Positions 8,990-17,102 of a DNA stretch of 64,000 nucleotides are shown here, piece after piece. Position 1 is the stretch's first letter. Every line of letters begins with the position of its first letter. Under the pieces are notes generated by a model. That model saw only the letters and a list, made by a program, of their open reading frames with translations, ran no database searches and was not told the origin of the DNA. Location of the stretch: the NCBI GenBank assembly GCA_049840815.1, contig JASGJI010000009.1, positions 1 to 64,000 of the forward strand. The letters run 5' to 3'. Position numbers and translations under genes: made by a program. Source of the stretch: JASGDN01 sp049840815. GTDB lineage: Bacteria > Chloroflexota > Chloroflexia > Thermomicrobiales > UBA6265.

Positions 8990-9909
8990 AGTGAAGAGAG
9001 TCGTCCTCGCGCCGTTTGGGCACGAGGTGGTCTCGCGGATTCGCCGGGGCGCCGGTGCGAGGATCTATCTCGTCCGCGAGCCGGTAACGGGCCTGCGCTT
9101 TGCGCCAAGCACGTGAAGCTGAAGAAGAACTCGCCATATCCGCTTTGTGAACCAGTTGGCGAACGAACTGAAGATGGGGCAACGGTGCGGCACGAGGCGA
9201 TTCGCCGGCCGTTGCGGTTGCATACCAAGCGCGTGTTTGGGTTCCTCCGGGTCACCGAGGCGGTACTGCTGGTGGAGTATGTGGAGGGCGTGCGGCTCTC
9301 GGACATGACGGACATCCGGCGTCTGGGAGACGTTGGTGCTGTTTGCCAGCGTGGCACGGGCGTTGGCGGCCATGCACGCGGCCGGGGTGCTGCACTGGCG
9401 ATATCAAGCCGTCGAACATCATGCTCACGGCCGACCGCAAGCCGAAGCTGATTGATCTGGGGCAGGCCTGCCGGACCGGCACGACCAAGAAGCGCATCCA
9501 GGGCACGCCCGAGTTCATGGCTCCGGAGTAGGCGCAACTGCGCAGGTGATGACGGAGCGGACCTGATATCTTCGGATTCGGTGCTACGCTGTACTGGGCA
9601 TTGACTGGCCGAACGATCCCAACGGTGCTGGTGTCGAAAGGCGCAAGAAGGCGGAGAACCCGAATCCGCCGGTGATCCCAGCGCCAGTCGAGCTGCAACC
9701 CAGTGGTTCCGCAGGCGGCCTCGGACCTGGTGATGGCATGCCTGAACACGGAGCCGGCCAAGCGGCCGGGCAGCATGAGCCAGCTTGCCGATCAGCTCAT
9801 GCTGATTGGCGAGGATGTGCGCGGCGGGTATATGCGGCGCGTGGCGGCAGCGCGGGCAGAGACGGTGGCGAGGGCGGGGACGGCGAGGGCGGGGATGGAC
9901 AAAGTCTAG
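8990..9909 (+). pseudogene. Ser/Thr protein kinase, multiply frameshifted
   Basis: Eukaryotic-like protein kinase. The GTG at 8990 begins KRVVLAPFGHEV, and the next fragment (ARIYLVREPVTGLRFA) corresponds to the strand carrying the ATP-anchoring Lys. Later fragments show LLVEYVEGVRLSDM (hinge, about 9265), GDIKPSNIML (catalytic loop D-x-K-x-x-N, about 9403), KLIDLGQA (metal-binding loop with DLG for DFG, about 9448) and GTPEFMAPE (activation-segment end, about 9505). The last part (ACLNTEPAKRPGSMSQLADQL, about 9740) is the final kinase helix. The frame changes five or more times. No transmembrane or sensor domain is visible. The target is unknown. Confidence 0.75.
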
Positions 9910-9991
9910 CAATATGGTCGGACCTTTGACCTGCGCAGGTCCGCCCAGACTTGGCGGATATGCGGCAGGAGTGTGCCGCACTACAGTCGCC

Positions 9992-9997
9992 TATAAT
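9992..9997 (+). promoter_or_regulatory. TATAAT -10 box upstream of the siroheme decarboxylase gene
   Basis: A perfect TATAAT lies 26 nt before the ATG at 10024, with GTGAGGAAC as the ribosome site just before that ATG. This resembles the two TATAAT boxes in front of the toxin-antitoxin modules. Confidence 0.5.
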
Positions 9998-10023
9998 GCA
10001 CCGTCCCGCTTGGCGTGAGGAAC

Positions 10024-11087
10024 ATGGAAACGATGCCCAGGAAACTGACTGAGACCCAAAGCCGGCTGCTCAATCTCGTGCAGGAGGAGGTGCCCCTGGT
10101 GGAGCGGCCGTTCGCCGTGCTGGGGGAGAAACTGGGGCTTTCTGAGGCCGAGGCGCTCAAGAGCGTGCGGGAACTGAAGGAAGGCGACCGGCCGATTATC
10201 CGGCAGATCAGCGCCATCTTCGACACCAAGGCCTTGGGGTATCGCTCTTCGCTGGTGGCGGCCCGCATCCCGGCCGACAAACTGGAACACGCGGCCGAGG
10301 TCATCAATGCGGCCATTCTGGGCGTGTCGCACAACTACAAGCGGAACCACGACTACAACCTGTGGTACACAGTCGCCGTTCCGCCGGACTGAAGCTCGGG
10401 TTGGAGAGGACGATTGAGATCCTCCACCGCGACTCGGGAGCAATCCAGACCCGCCTGATGCCGACGCTGAAGCTCTTTAAGATCGGCGTGAGGCTGAATC
10501 TGGGTGGCGAAGACATCGCTACACGCTCCGAGGGGCCGCGTTTCACCGAAGCAGATCGCAATGCGGCGATGGCGTTCAAGGTCACCGATGAGGACAAGCG
10601 GATGATCCGCGTGCTGCAGCAGGATCTGCCGCTGGTGGAGAAGCCGTACGACCTCTGGCTGCAGCAGGCCGGCGTGAGTGTGCCAACGCTGCTGTCGGCC
10701 GCGAAACAATACGAGCGGCAGAAGCGGATGCGGCGGTTTTCAGCGGTGCTGCACCATCGCGAGGCGGGGTTCAAGTCCAACGGGATGGGCGTGTGGGTGG
10801 TGCCGGATGGGCAGCAGGAGAAGTTCGGCGAGATGGCCGCCACATTCTCGGCCGTGAGCCATTGCTATCTGCGGCCGACGTATGAGGACTGGCCGTACAA
10901 CCTCTTCACGATGGTGCACGCGCCGAGCAAGGCAGATTGCGACAAGGTGCTGGAGACGATCAGCCAGGCAACGGGGATCACCAATTACGCCTCGCTCAAC
11001 TCAAGCAAGGAGTACAAGAAAACGCGGGTGCACTACTTCACGAAGGAAGTGGGAGGAGCGGAGCAGAAGCACCTGGATGAGAAATAG
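10024..11087 (+). CDS. ahbAB: Siroheme decarboxylase, AhbA-AhbB fusion (Lrp/AsnC-like; one frameshift)
   Basis: Two Lrp/AsnC-like halves in one reading line. The first half (residues about 1-125) has a winged-helix head (LLNLVQEEVPLVERPF, LSEAEALKSVRELKE) and ends VSHNYKRNHDYNLWYTVAVP, the AhbA/NirD-type signature. The second half repeats the layout (IRVLQQDLPLVEKPYDLW; FSAVLHHREAGFKSNGMGVW; VSHCYLRPTYEDWPYNLFTM) and ends EYKKTRVHYF, the AhbB signature. Such proteins decarboxylate siroheme to 12,18-didecarboxysiroheme, for alternative haem or haem d1 synthesis; older annotation calls them transcription regulators. One frame change near 10385 divides the halves. Whether they are naturally fused or two coupled genes needs the corrected sequence. 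Confidence 0.82.
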
Positions 11088-11135
11088 AGAATGGGAAATG
11101 GAGAATGAATGAGCGATTCTCCATTCTCAATTCTC
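11087..11135. terminator. Imperfect hairpin between convergent genes
   Basis: Arms GAGAATGGGAAATGGAGAAT (11087-11106) and its near-complement (11116-11135) surround a 9-nt loop, with mismatches in the middle. It lies at the end of the siroheme decarboxylase gene and reaches into the 3' end of the convergent DUF6504 gene. The repeated ATTCTCCATTCT-like words continue to about 11152. It is a likely bidirectional terminator or a dispersed spacer repeat. Confidence 0.45.
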
Positions 11136-11447
11136 CATTCTGCATTCTGCATTGCACTGGGCTTCTGCCTTATACAGCCACCACCGCTGCCCGCCGCGTT
11201 TAGCCTGGCGCAGGCAGTAGAGGATCCAGATCATGCCCTTGTCGGTACGCACCTTGTACCAGTGCCGGCGGAGATAGACCTGCCCCTCGCCATCGCTGTT
11301 GGTCTTCCACTTGCCGCGGACGGCGACGATCGTGTGGTGTTCGCCGCGCCAGGTGAAGCCGGCCGGAAGACCGGGCTCTCCGCGTGCCATGGCCGACAGG
11401 TCGCCACTGAGGGCGTCGGGGGTGATGGGTTCCGAGACAAACGCCAT
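11127..11447 (-). CDS. DUF6504-like protein
   Basis: A protein of at most 106 residues with unknown function. The features VSEPITPDALSGDLSAMARG, LPAGFTWRGEHHTIVAVRGKW, VYLRRHWYKVRT and RWWLYKAEA match the small DUF6504-type family seen in planctomycetes and actinobacteria: F.WRG..h.V....KW, then RrHWyrV.T, then a Trp-rich end. The last 10-15 residues (QCNAECRMEN) are coded by the ATTCTGCATTCTCC repeat and are probably not native, so an indel may have removed the real stop. No partner is evident. Confidence 0.7.
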   Translation of the reverse strand: MAFVSEPITPDALSGDLSAMARGEPGLPAGFTWRGEHHTIVAVRGKWKTNSDGEGQVYLRRHWYKVRTDKGMIWILYCLRQAKRGGQRWWLYKAEAQCNAECRMEN

Positions 11448-11527
11448 GGAGGCATTGTGACACGGCAGGTGTCAACGGCAAAGGCAGGTTCCCAGTGCGT
11501 CGGGCGAGGACCCGCCCCACAGGCCCG

Positions 11528-12036
11528 CTACGGGTCAATCTGTTCAGCCGGTTCGCCGTTGGCGTTCTTGACGCGGCAGATCTGTTCCACGGCGGCCTTG
11601 TCACGGACAGAAACCCACTTGGTGTCGCCGGGGCGTTTGTACTCCCGGCCGGTCTGCTGTGCGCCGATGAACTTGCCCAGATCCTCCGGGGGCCCCTTTG
11701 CGTTACGCGTGTCGCGGGTGCGGCTCTTGAACTCCTGGATGATCTTGGCGGCCGGGGCGCAGTACGCTCTATATAGGCGACCTTCTTCTCGCCATCCACC
11801 AGGAAAAGACGCGGGCAACCACGCCTTCCTTGCCCTCCTTCATCACGGGCGGATCGAGCTTGATGCTCTCGCGGTACCAGGTCTTGCCATCATCACTGGT
11901 GTAGAAGACGGTGTCGGGGATGTGCGTGTCGCCGCCCATCTGCCTGTACGTGAACCAACCGGCACCGAGGATCATCACCACCGGCGGCCGACGCCATGAT
12001 CGCCGAGTTGCTGTTGAGTGCTTTTCGAAGGCTCAT
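11528..12036 (-). CDS. Hypothetical single-pass membrane protein (frameshifted)
   Basis: Unknown function. The start is at MSLRKALNSNSAIMAS. A short membrane anchor follows (VVMILGAGWFTY), then an outer region with DTVFYTSDDGKTWYRESI and KEGVVARVF, and, after a frame change near 11800, LYRAYCAPAAKIIQEFKSR, EDLGKFIGAQQTGREYKRPGD, KWVSVRDKAAVEQICRV. The frame also changes near 11985. The FYTSDDGKTWY motif resembles a BNR-like turn, but one copy is not enough to assign it. It lies downstream of the prepilin-like gene on the same strand. Confidence 0.55.
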
Positions 12037-12125
12037 CGTCGTCCCCTTCTGCATCAGAGCAAGCGGCCTTTCCCGCCGGAGCAGTGCGTGGAAAGGCCGA
12101 AGTGAAGGTCAAGCGAATGTAAGGG

Positions 12126-13048
12126 CTAGTATTCCCACGGGAAGGGATGACTCTGCCAGTACTTGTCAGGGTTCCAGGTCTTGACCCATGACGAGACGGT
12201 GTCCTCGGGCCTCAGGCACTCCACATGACCATCGAGGAAGAGGTAGTTGTACCTGTCGCCATGGGCGCCGAGGCCGCCCTGGCCCTTGAAGGAGTAGCTG
12301 TCTTCAGTAAAGGTGCCCCAGTCGAGGGTGTCCCACCAGGGGATCATCCACTGCTCGAGGATGTTGTCCACGGTGGCTTGCGAGTCATGGCCCTGGCCTG
12401 AGTGGCCAATGCAGCCGCGGCCGGGGGTGTATTCAATCGCGGCGATCATCTCGGAACTCTTCTTGAACTTCGTGATCTTGAAGGCGTTTGGGTAGGTGTT
12501 TGCGCCGCCAAGCTCATTGGAGCTGCCATGGTCCACAATGCCGTAAATCCACTCCGGTTACGGTTGGAGACGACATCGCTTTCGCCACGGTCGCGGCCGA
12601 AGTTGCTGTGCTTATTGGAGTTCAGAGCGTAAGAACGCGGCTGTTCGAACCAGGTCACCTGCCGAACGAGGGTATCCTCCGGGCAGATCAGCACGCCGAC
12701 GCGTGGTGATCTCCAGGACCAGTAGGGCTGGTCGGTGTTGGGGATTTCGTAACCCAGATAGTACGAGATCAGCTTGTCCCAGGTCAGGTTGTACCACTGC
12801 TGGAAGCCCGAACCATAGCTGGTCCAGTCGTAGTCCAGAGTGATTGCACCGATCGGGAGTGTCTGCCGATTGGAATTGGCGTACATGATCAGCCCATTGC
12901 CAATCTGTGCATGTTCGACGCACATGCAACCGCGTTGGCGGCCTTGCGCCTTCGACAGCGACGGCAGCAGGATCGAGATGAGCACCGCGATAATGCCGAT
13001 GACGACCAGCAACTCGACCAATGTAAATCCCCGAGCGACTTTCCTGCT
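12126..13048 (-). CDS. Prepilin-like protein with N-methylation motif and H-X9-DG C-terminus (frameshifted)
   Basis: Type II secretion/pseudopilin-like protein of the kind abundant in planctomycetes. The minus strand at about 13048 reads RKVARGFTLVELLVVIGIIA, the N-methylation motif plus hydrophobic helix, then ISILLPSLSKAQ. The C-terminal part ends with HGDRYNYLFLDGHVECL, the H-X9-DG motif. A frame change near 12555 separates the halves. No in-frame Met is seen before the motif because TAG sits at 13049-13051, so the start is lost or displaced by an indel. It is probably secreted and surface-associated. It follows a glycosidase gene on the same strand. Confidence 0.78.
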
Positions 13049-13393
13049 CTATACGACGCTCCTTGTGTGGACGATGTGAGATGGATTCCGGCGGCCTCAG
13101 ACCGCCATGAAATCGCACCTATGCGTCCCAGATTACCGCCGGGGCGGACGCTGAGGGAAGAAAAAAAGCATCCGATTTCCTCGACAACTCGCTATGTCGG
13201 AGCGTTCCGAACCCTCATTGCAGGTAACTGCTTGATCAGTCTGGATTTACGTATAGACCGGGAGGCGGCCACGAAATGTCCGATACATTACGGTTGCCAC
13301 CCTGTTCCCGGCGGGGCCGTGTCGGATGGCCAACGGCGCTCAGGCCGCGTAGGACCGAACTTCCACCTCCACGCCCGCACGCATCGCTCGGCT
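13049..13393. other. Intergenic region without a recognisable gene
   Basis: 345 bp between the glycosidase stop and the prepilin-like gene, both on the minus strand. It contains a short A-rich run (GAAGAAAAAAAGC near 13157) and no convincing coding signal, hairpin or repeat. It presumably holds the promoter and the missing start of the prepilin-like gene. Confidence 0.4.
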
Positions 13394-15374
13394 TCACCGG
13401 GATACGATCGTCACCAGCGACCATGCCGGCGCCTTGACCCGCAACGTGTTGTCCACTGCGGGTGCCAGGTCCGATGCCGCGGCGTTGCGCGTGCTGTCGG
13501 TGACGTGCATCGTGAACTTCCCGACCGGCAGGCCGCTGATCTCCACATCGCGGGCAGCGCCATCGTTCATCAGGTGCACCGCCACCTTTCCATCCTTGCC
13601 CCTGACGGCCGCGGTCAGCAGGTCACTCCGGGAACTGCTCGTCTCCAGCCCCTGACCATCGCGCGGGGTATTCGCGGCGAACTGCTGCAGGAAGTGGAAC
13701 CGCTTCGTCGGTGTCAGCACTGCAGGCGTCTTACTCTTGTCCACGTCCACAAAGCCGTAGTCTTCAGTGTACTCCCACAGCAGGATCCCCTGCGGCCGGG
13801 CGTAGTTCAGCAGTTCCAGGTACTGCTTCGCCTCGGCCGCGCCGTACCAGTACTCATTGAACATCCCGCTGTAGTGCCACGCACCGGCGTCAACGCCCGC
13901 CTCGGTCACCAGCAGCGGCCGGTTCGCACGCTGCGCGATCTCATGCCACTGCCCATACTGCTCGGGCGTAGCCCCCGCCCCAGGAGTGGAATGCGATCGC
14001 GGCCACGTACTGCATCGCCTCCGGGTCGGCCACGGTGGGCTCGGCATACTTCGCAGTGCCCCGCGGATTGGTCACATCCGCCAGCAGCAGCTTCGTCTTC
14101 AGCCCCAGTTTCACGAACTGCTTGCCCAGCAGCTTGATCACATCGCGCTGCTCCTCGGGCGTGAGCTCGAGCATCACGCCCCAGTCGGGCTCGTTGAAGC
14201 TGAACATGTCCGGCTCGACGCCATACTTCTGCTTCGCATAGACCAGGTAGCTGCCGATGCACTCGGCCAGTTCTTCCCATTTGTCCGGCGCGATCTGCGC
14301 ACGCATACGTGAACGGGTCCTTCTCCCAAGGTTTCACCAGCAGCCACTTGGGGATCGGCCAGGTGCTGGCGATGTAGGGGATCTTCCGCTTTTGCAGCTC
14401 CTGCGCGATCTCCCATTGAGGCCCGCATCTTCGTTCCGGGCTTGTCGTTGGCGGCCAGCTTGGCGATGTCAGCCACGTTCGGATCGGTGTTGTCGTTCTC
14501 GGGCTCCCATTCATGAATGGCCGCCCAGACGCGACCCCATGCGACGTTCAGATGCTCCAGGTTATAGCGCGTCACTGGCGACTCGGGGCCAAAGCACATG
14601 TCGCCGCCAAAGCCGTTGAGCAGATGGGTCGGGCGATCTGGATAGATCGTCACCTGTGCCGTGCTGCGGTCCACCGACGTCTGGACGATCAGTTCCACAT
14701 CGGCACTGACCTTCTGCCCGGCGGCCAGGTTGCCGCGGTGAAGAGGGAAGTAAATGCTGTACTGATCGTTCTTCCACTTCCGGTCATCCTGGACGGTGAA
14801 CTGCACCGGCCCGGTGGTGTGGACGATCACATGCGTCTGGGCCGCTGCGCAAGTCTCCACCCGGGTCGCTCGTGCCGTCGAGGAAATGGTTGTCCTGTTG
14901 GGGCTCGGGAGCGGCGACCGGGATGGCGGCACTCTTCCCCTCCGCATCCGCCAACCGTGCCGTCCCGCCGGCCAGTTCGCTCGTCGGCACTTGGATGAAG
15001 TAGAACAACCCCTCGCCCGTGATCGCCTGCGGGATGGTCGCCTCGACGTGGATGACCACCGCCCCGCCGCGTGTGCTGATCTCCTGGCTGTAGTCTACCG
15101 GCAGGTCGTCCAGCAGGATCCTTCCGCTGTACCGTCCCTTCCCGGCCGTTACCACGCTCCTGGCATCCTTCACCTGCCACGCTTCCGTGGCAGCGATCTT
15201 GGCCCAGCCAGGCGACGCGACGCGCAGGAACGTCTTGATCGGGAAGATCTGCCCCTCGACGTGCACGCCGCGAGGCATGCCCCAACCTTCTGTGACCGGC
15301 ACCAGCGGCTCCAGCGCCCACGCCGCCCCAGCCATAAACAGCCCCGCCGCCGCGCCGATGGAGATCTTCTGCAT
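13394..15374 (-). CDS. Secreted glycoside hydrolase, GH30-like (frameshifted)
   Basis: Predicted exported glycosidase. The N-terminus MQKISIGAAAGLFMAG ending AWA is a signal peptide. A beta-rich domain follows (residues about 25-250: PIKTFLRVASPGWAKI, YSGRILLDDLPVDYSQEI, AVVIHVEATIPQ). The catalytic barrel opens with LLNGFGGDMCFGPES and includes IASTWPIPKWLL, then MFSFNEPDWGV (acid/base Glu) and RPLLVTEAGVDAGAW (candidate nucleophile Glu). The C-terminal beta domain is KVAVHLMNDGAARDVEISGLP. The FGG/FNEP/TEAG order fits clan GH-A, nearest to GH30 by eye. Frame changes lie near 14890, 14420, 14300 and 14000. The substrate is unknown. Confidence 0.72.
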
Positions 15375-15472
15375 ACCAGGCTATACCGCGCAGGCACGGA
15401 ATCGTTTCGACCACATCGCCGGCGGACGCCTTGCCGGAGTAATGGGCGCCCTGCTTCGTGGTCTGCCGCGTT

Positions 15473-15558
15473 GCTTCACTTCTGAGCCTTGGCAGCAGAT
15501 CGAGCACTTGGATCGGAATCAGTGGGTCCGAGGTCCGCTTCGCCGAACTGACGGGCGA
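15473..15558 (-). repeat. Diverged copy of the mutS 3' end
   Basis: On the minus strand, 86 nt resemble the last coding bases of mutS (17113-17197): both start TCGCCCGTCAG and share GCGAAGCGGA, then ATCCA, TCGATCT and CTGC blocks. In the matching frame the copy reads LIPIQVLDLLPRLRSEA against LTPIQAFDLLRKLKTEA in MutS, 10 of 17 residues identical. It overlaps the last codons of the PDDEXK gene. It is either a partial duplication or the scar of an insertion at the mutS end. Confidence 0.45.
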
Positions 15559-16698
15559 TAGCTTGGGCGGGGCCGCGATTGGAGTTGCTTCCTGGTCTTC
15601 TCCAACTCGGCCTCGATCAGCTTTTCGTCCGGCACTCGCGGTTCGGTACTGAGTGGCCATGATCTTGTTGGGAAGGCCATCCAGGGCATAGCGGGCGACG
15701 GCGGCATCCTCCCTGGCACAGAGGATCAAGCCTACCGGCGGGTTCTCATCGGGGAGTTTCCAGTGCTCCCTAGCGTAGTTGCAGTAGAGGTGCATCTGGC
15801 CGGCGTCTGCGTGGGTGAACTCGCCCGTCTTGAGGTCAATGATGATCAGGCAGCGGAGGCGGCGGTGGAAGAAGAGCAGGTCAATACGGTACCACGTGTT
15901 GCCGATACGCAGGCGGCGTTGCCGGCCGACGAAGGTGAAGTCGCCGCCGAGTTCGAGGAGGAAGGACTCGAGGTGGCAAATGAGGGCCTCTTCCAGATCG
16001 GTTTCCGAGTACTCGTCCTTGAGCCCAAGGAACTCAAGGACGAAAGGATCCTTGATCTGTTCCTCGGGGCTGACGAGGTCCTCCGGTTTGCGCTGGTTGT
16101 GCTTCGTGAGCATGGCCATCTTGTTGCGCGATAGCGCCGTGCACTCGTAGAAGCTCGAGTTGATCTGGCGTTCGAGTTGCTTGACCGTCCAGCCGCCGCG
16201 CAAGGCTTCGGTCTCATAGAACCTGCGGGCGTGTTCGTTCTCGACCGACAGGAGACGGACGTAGTGGGACCAAGGGAGGGGAAAGGACTCGGGCAGAGCC
16301 TGAGTTGTACCTGCACCCAATATCCGACACGACATCTCGGATTTCGAGTTGAGTGATTTCCGAGACGCTGTCTCGGAAGTTGTGGTCGCGTACGCCTGGT
16401 AGAACCGGCGCATCAGCTCAAGGTTGTCTACCGAGAACCCTCTGCCAAACCGCCGAGTCAGATCGTCTGAGAGCCGGGCTAGGACGCGCTGGCCGTATGC
16501 GGCTCTTGCAGATCCGCCCTGCTCGGCCTCTACGATCAGACGCCCCACCTGCCAGTAGGTGGCGGTCATGATGACGTTGACCGCTTTGGCAGAAGTATGG
16601 CGGGCGTGCTCCAGCAGTGTGGTGACTTCAGCAAGGATGGTGTCGTAGCCCTTGCTGGCGACGATGTCCGAACGGGGCTTTCGGGGTTTGGCGGGCAT
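15519..16698 (-). CDS. YhcG/DUF1016-type PDDEXK nuclease-domain protein (one frameshift)
   Basis: About 390 residues. The N-terminal DUF1016 helical domain reads ILAEVTTLLEHARHTSAKAVN, TYWQVGRLIVEAEQ and GRGFSVDNLELMRRFYQAY. The C-terminal PDDEXK-like fold has RIDLLFFHRRLRCLIIIDLKTGEFTHADAG, with D and D-x-K in the expected order, then GLILCAREDAAVARYAL. The family is DNA-junction-nuclease-like and often travels with restriction or toxin modules; its role is unproved. Near 15640 the frame shifts; the corrected tail is VPDEKLIEAELEKTRKQLQSR. The start is set at MPAKPRKPRSDIV. It may have moved horizontally, since its 3' end touches a mutS-tail copy. Confidence 0.82.
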
Positions 16699-16724
16699 AT
16701 GTCTACGATACACCGCGACAACCG

Positions 16725-17090
16725 TCACACAAGTTCACACTTGCGTTCGCGCAGGAGGTCGAGGTTGGCTTCGCGGGGGCCTCGGTGCCCTACTTCGTTG
16801 TCCTGGCCCGTTGTGGGCGCAGCGGCATCGGGCAGGAAGTAGAGGGTGAATTCCTTGTCACCAACACGGTTCAGATCGAAGGTGCCATCACTGGAGTGAG
16901 AAACAAGAACCACATGCCCGCGATTGCCATGGCAGACGTAGAACGTGCCGGGACCGTTGCGGGCGACGGAGTCGCTCGGCCGGAGACCGTCAGAGTACAT
17001 GACCAGTTCCACGTTCTGCGGCAGCGGTGTGGTGTGCTGGCAGCCCGAGATGACGACCAGGCAGATGAAGGCGCAGAGGTAATGACGCAT
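16725..17090 (-). CDS. Small predicted lipoprotein
   Basis: A 121-residue protein with a signal peptide and lipobox: MRHYLCAFICLVVISGC, with Cys 17 as the lipidation site. The mature part is short and beta-prone (VELVMYSDGLRPSD, GTFYVCHGNRGHVVLVSHSSDGTFDLNRV, EFTLYFLPD). I do not recognise the family. It lies 12 nt after the mutS stop on the same strand and may be co-transcribed with it. Confidence 0.65.
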   Translation of the reverse strand: MRHYLCAFICLVVISGCQHTTPLPQNVELVMYSDGLRPSDSVARNGPGTFYVCHGNRGHVVLVSHSSDGTFDLNRVGDKEFTLYFLPDAAAPTTGQDNEVGHRGPREANLDLLRERKCELV

Positions 17091-17102
17091 ATGGACTCCT
17101 TC

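Noticed and set aside
13236..13424. Short minus-strand open frame upstream of the prepilin-like gene
   Set aside because: Composition is Gly/Arg-rich with no family pattern, and it overlaps the glycosidase end.
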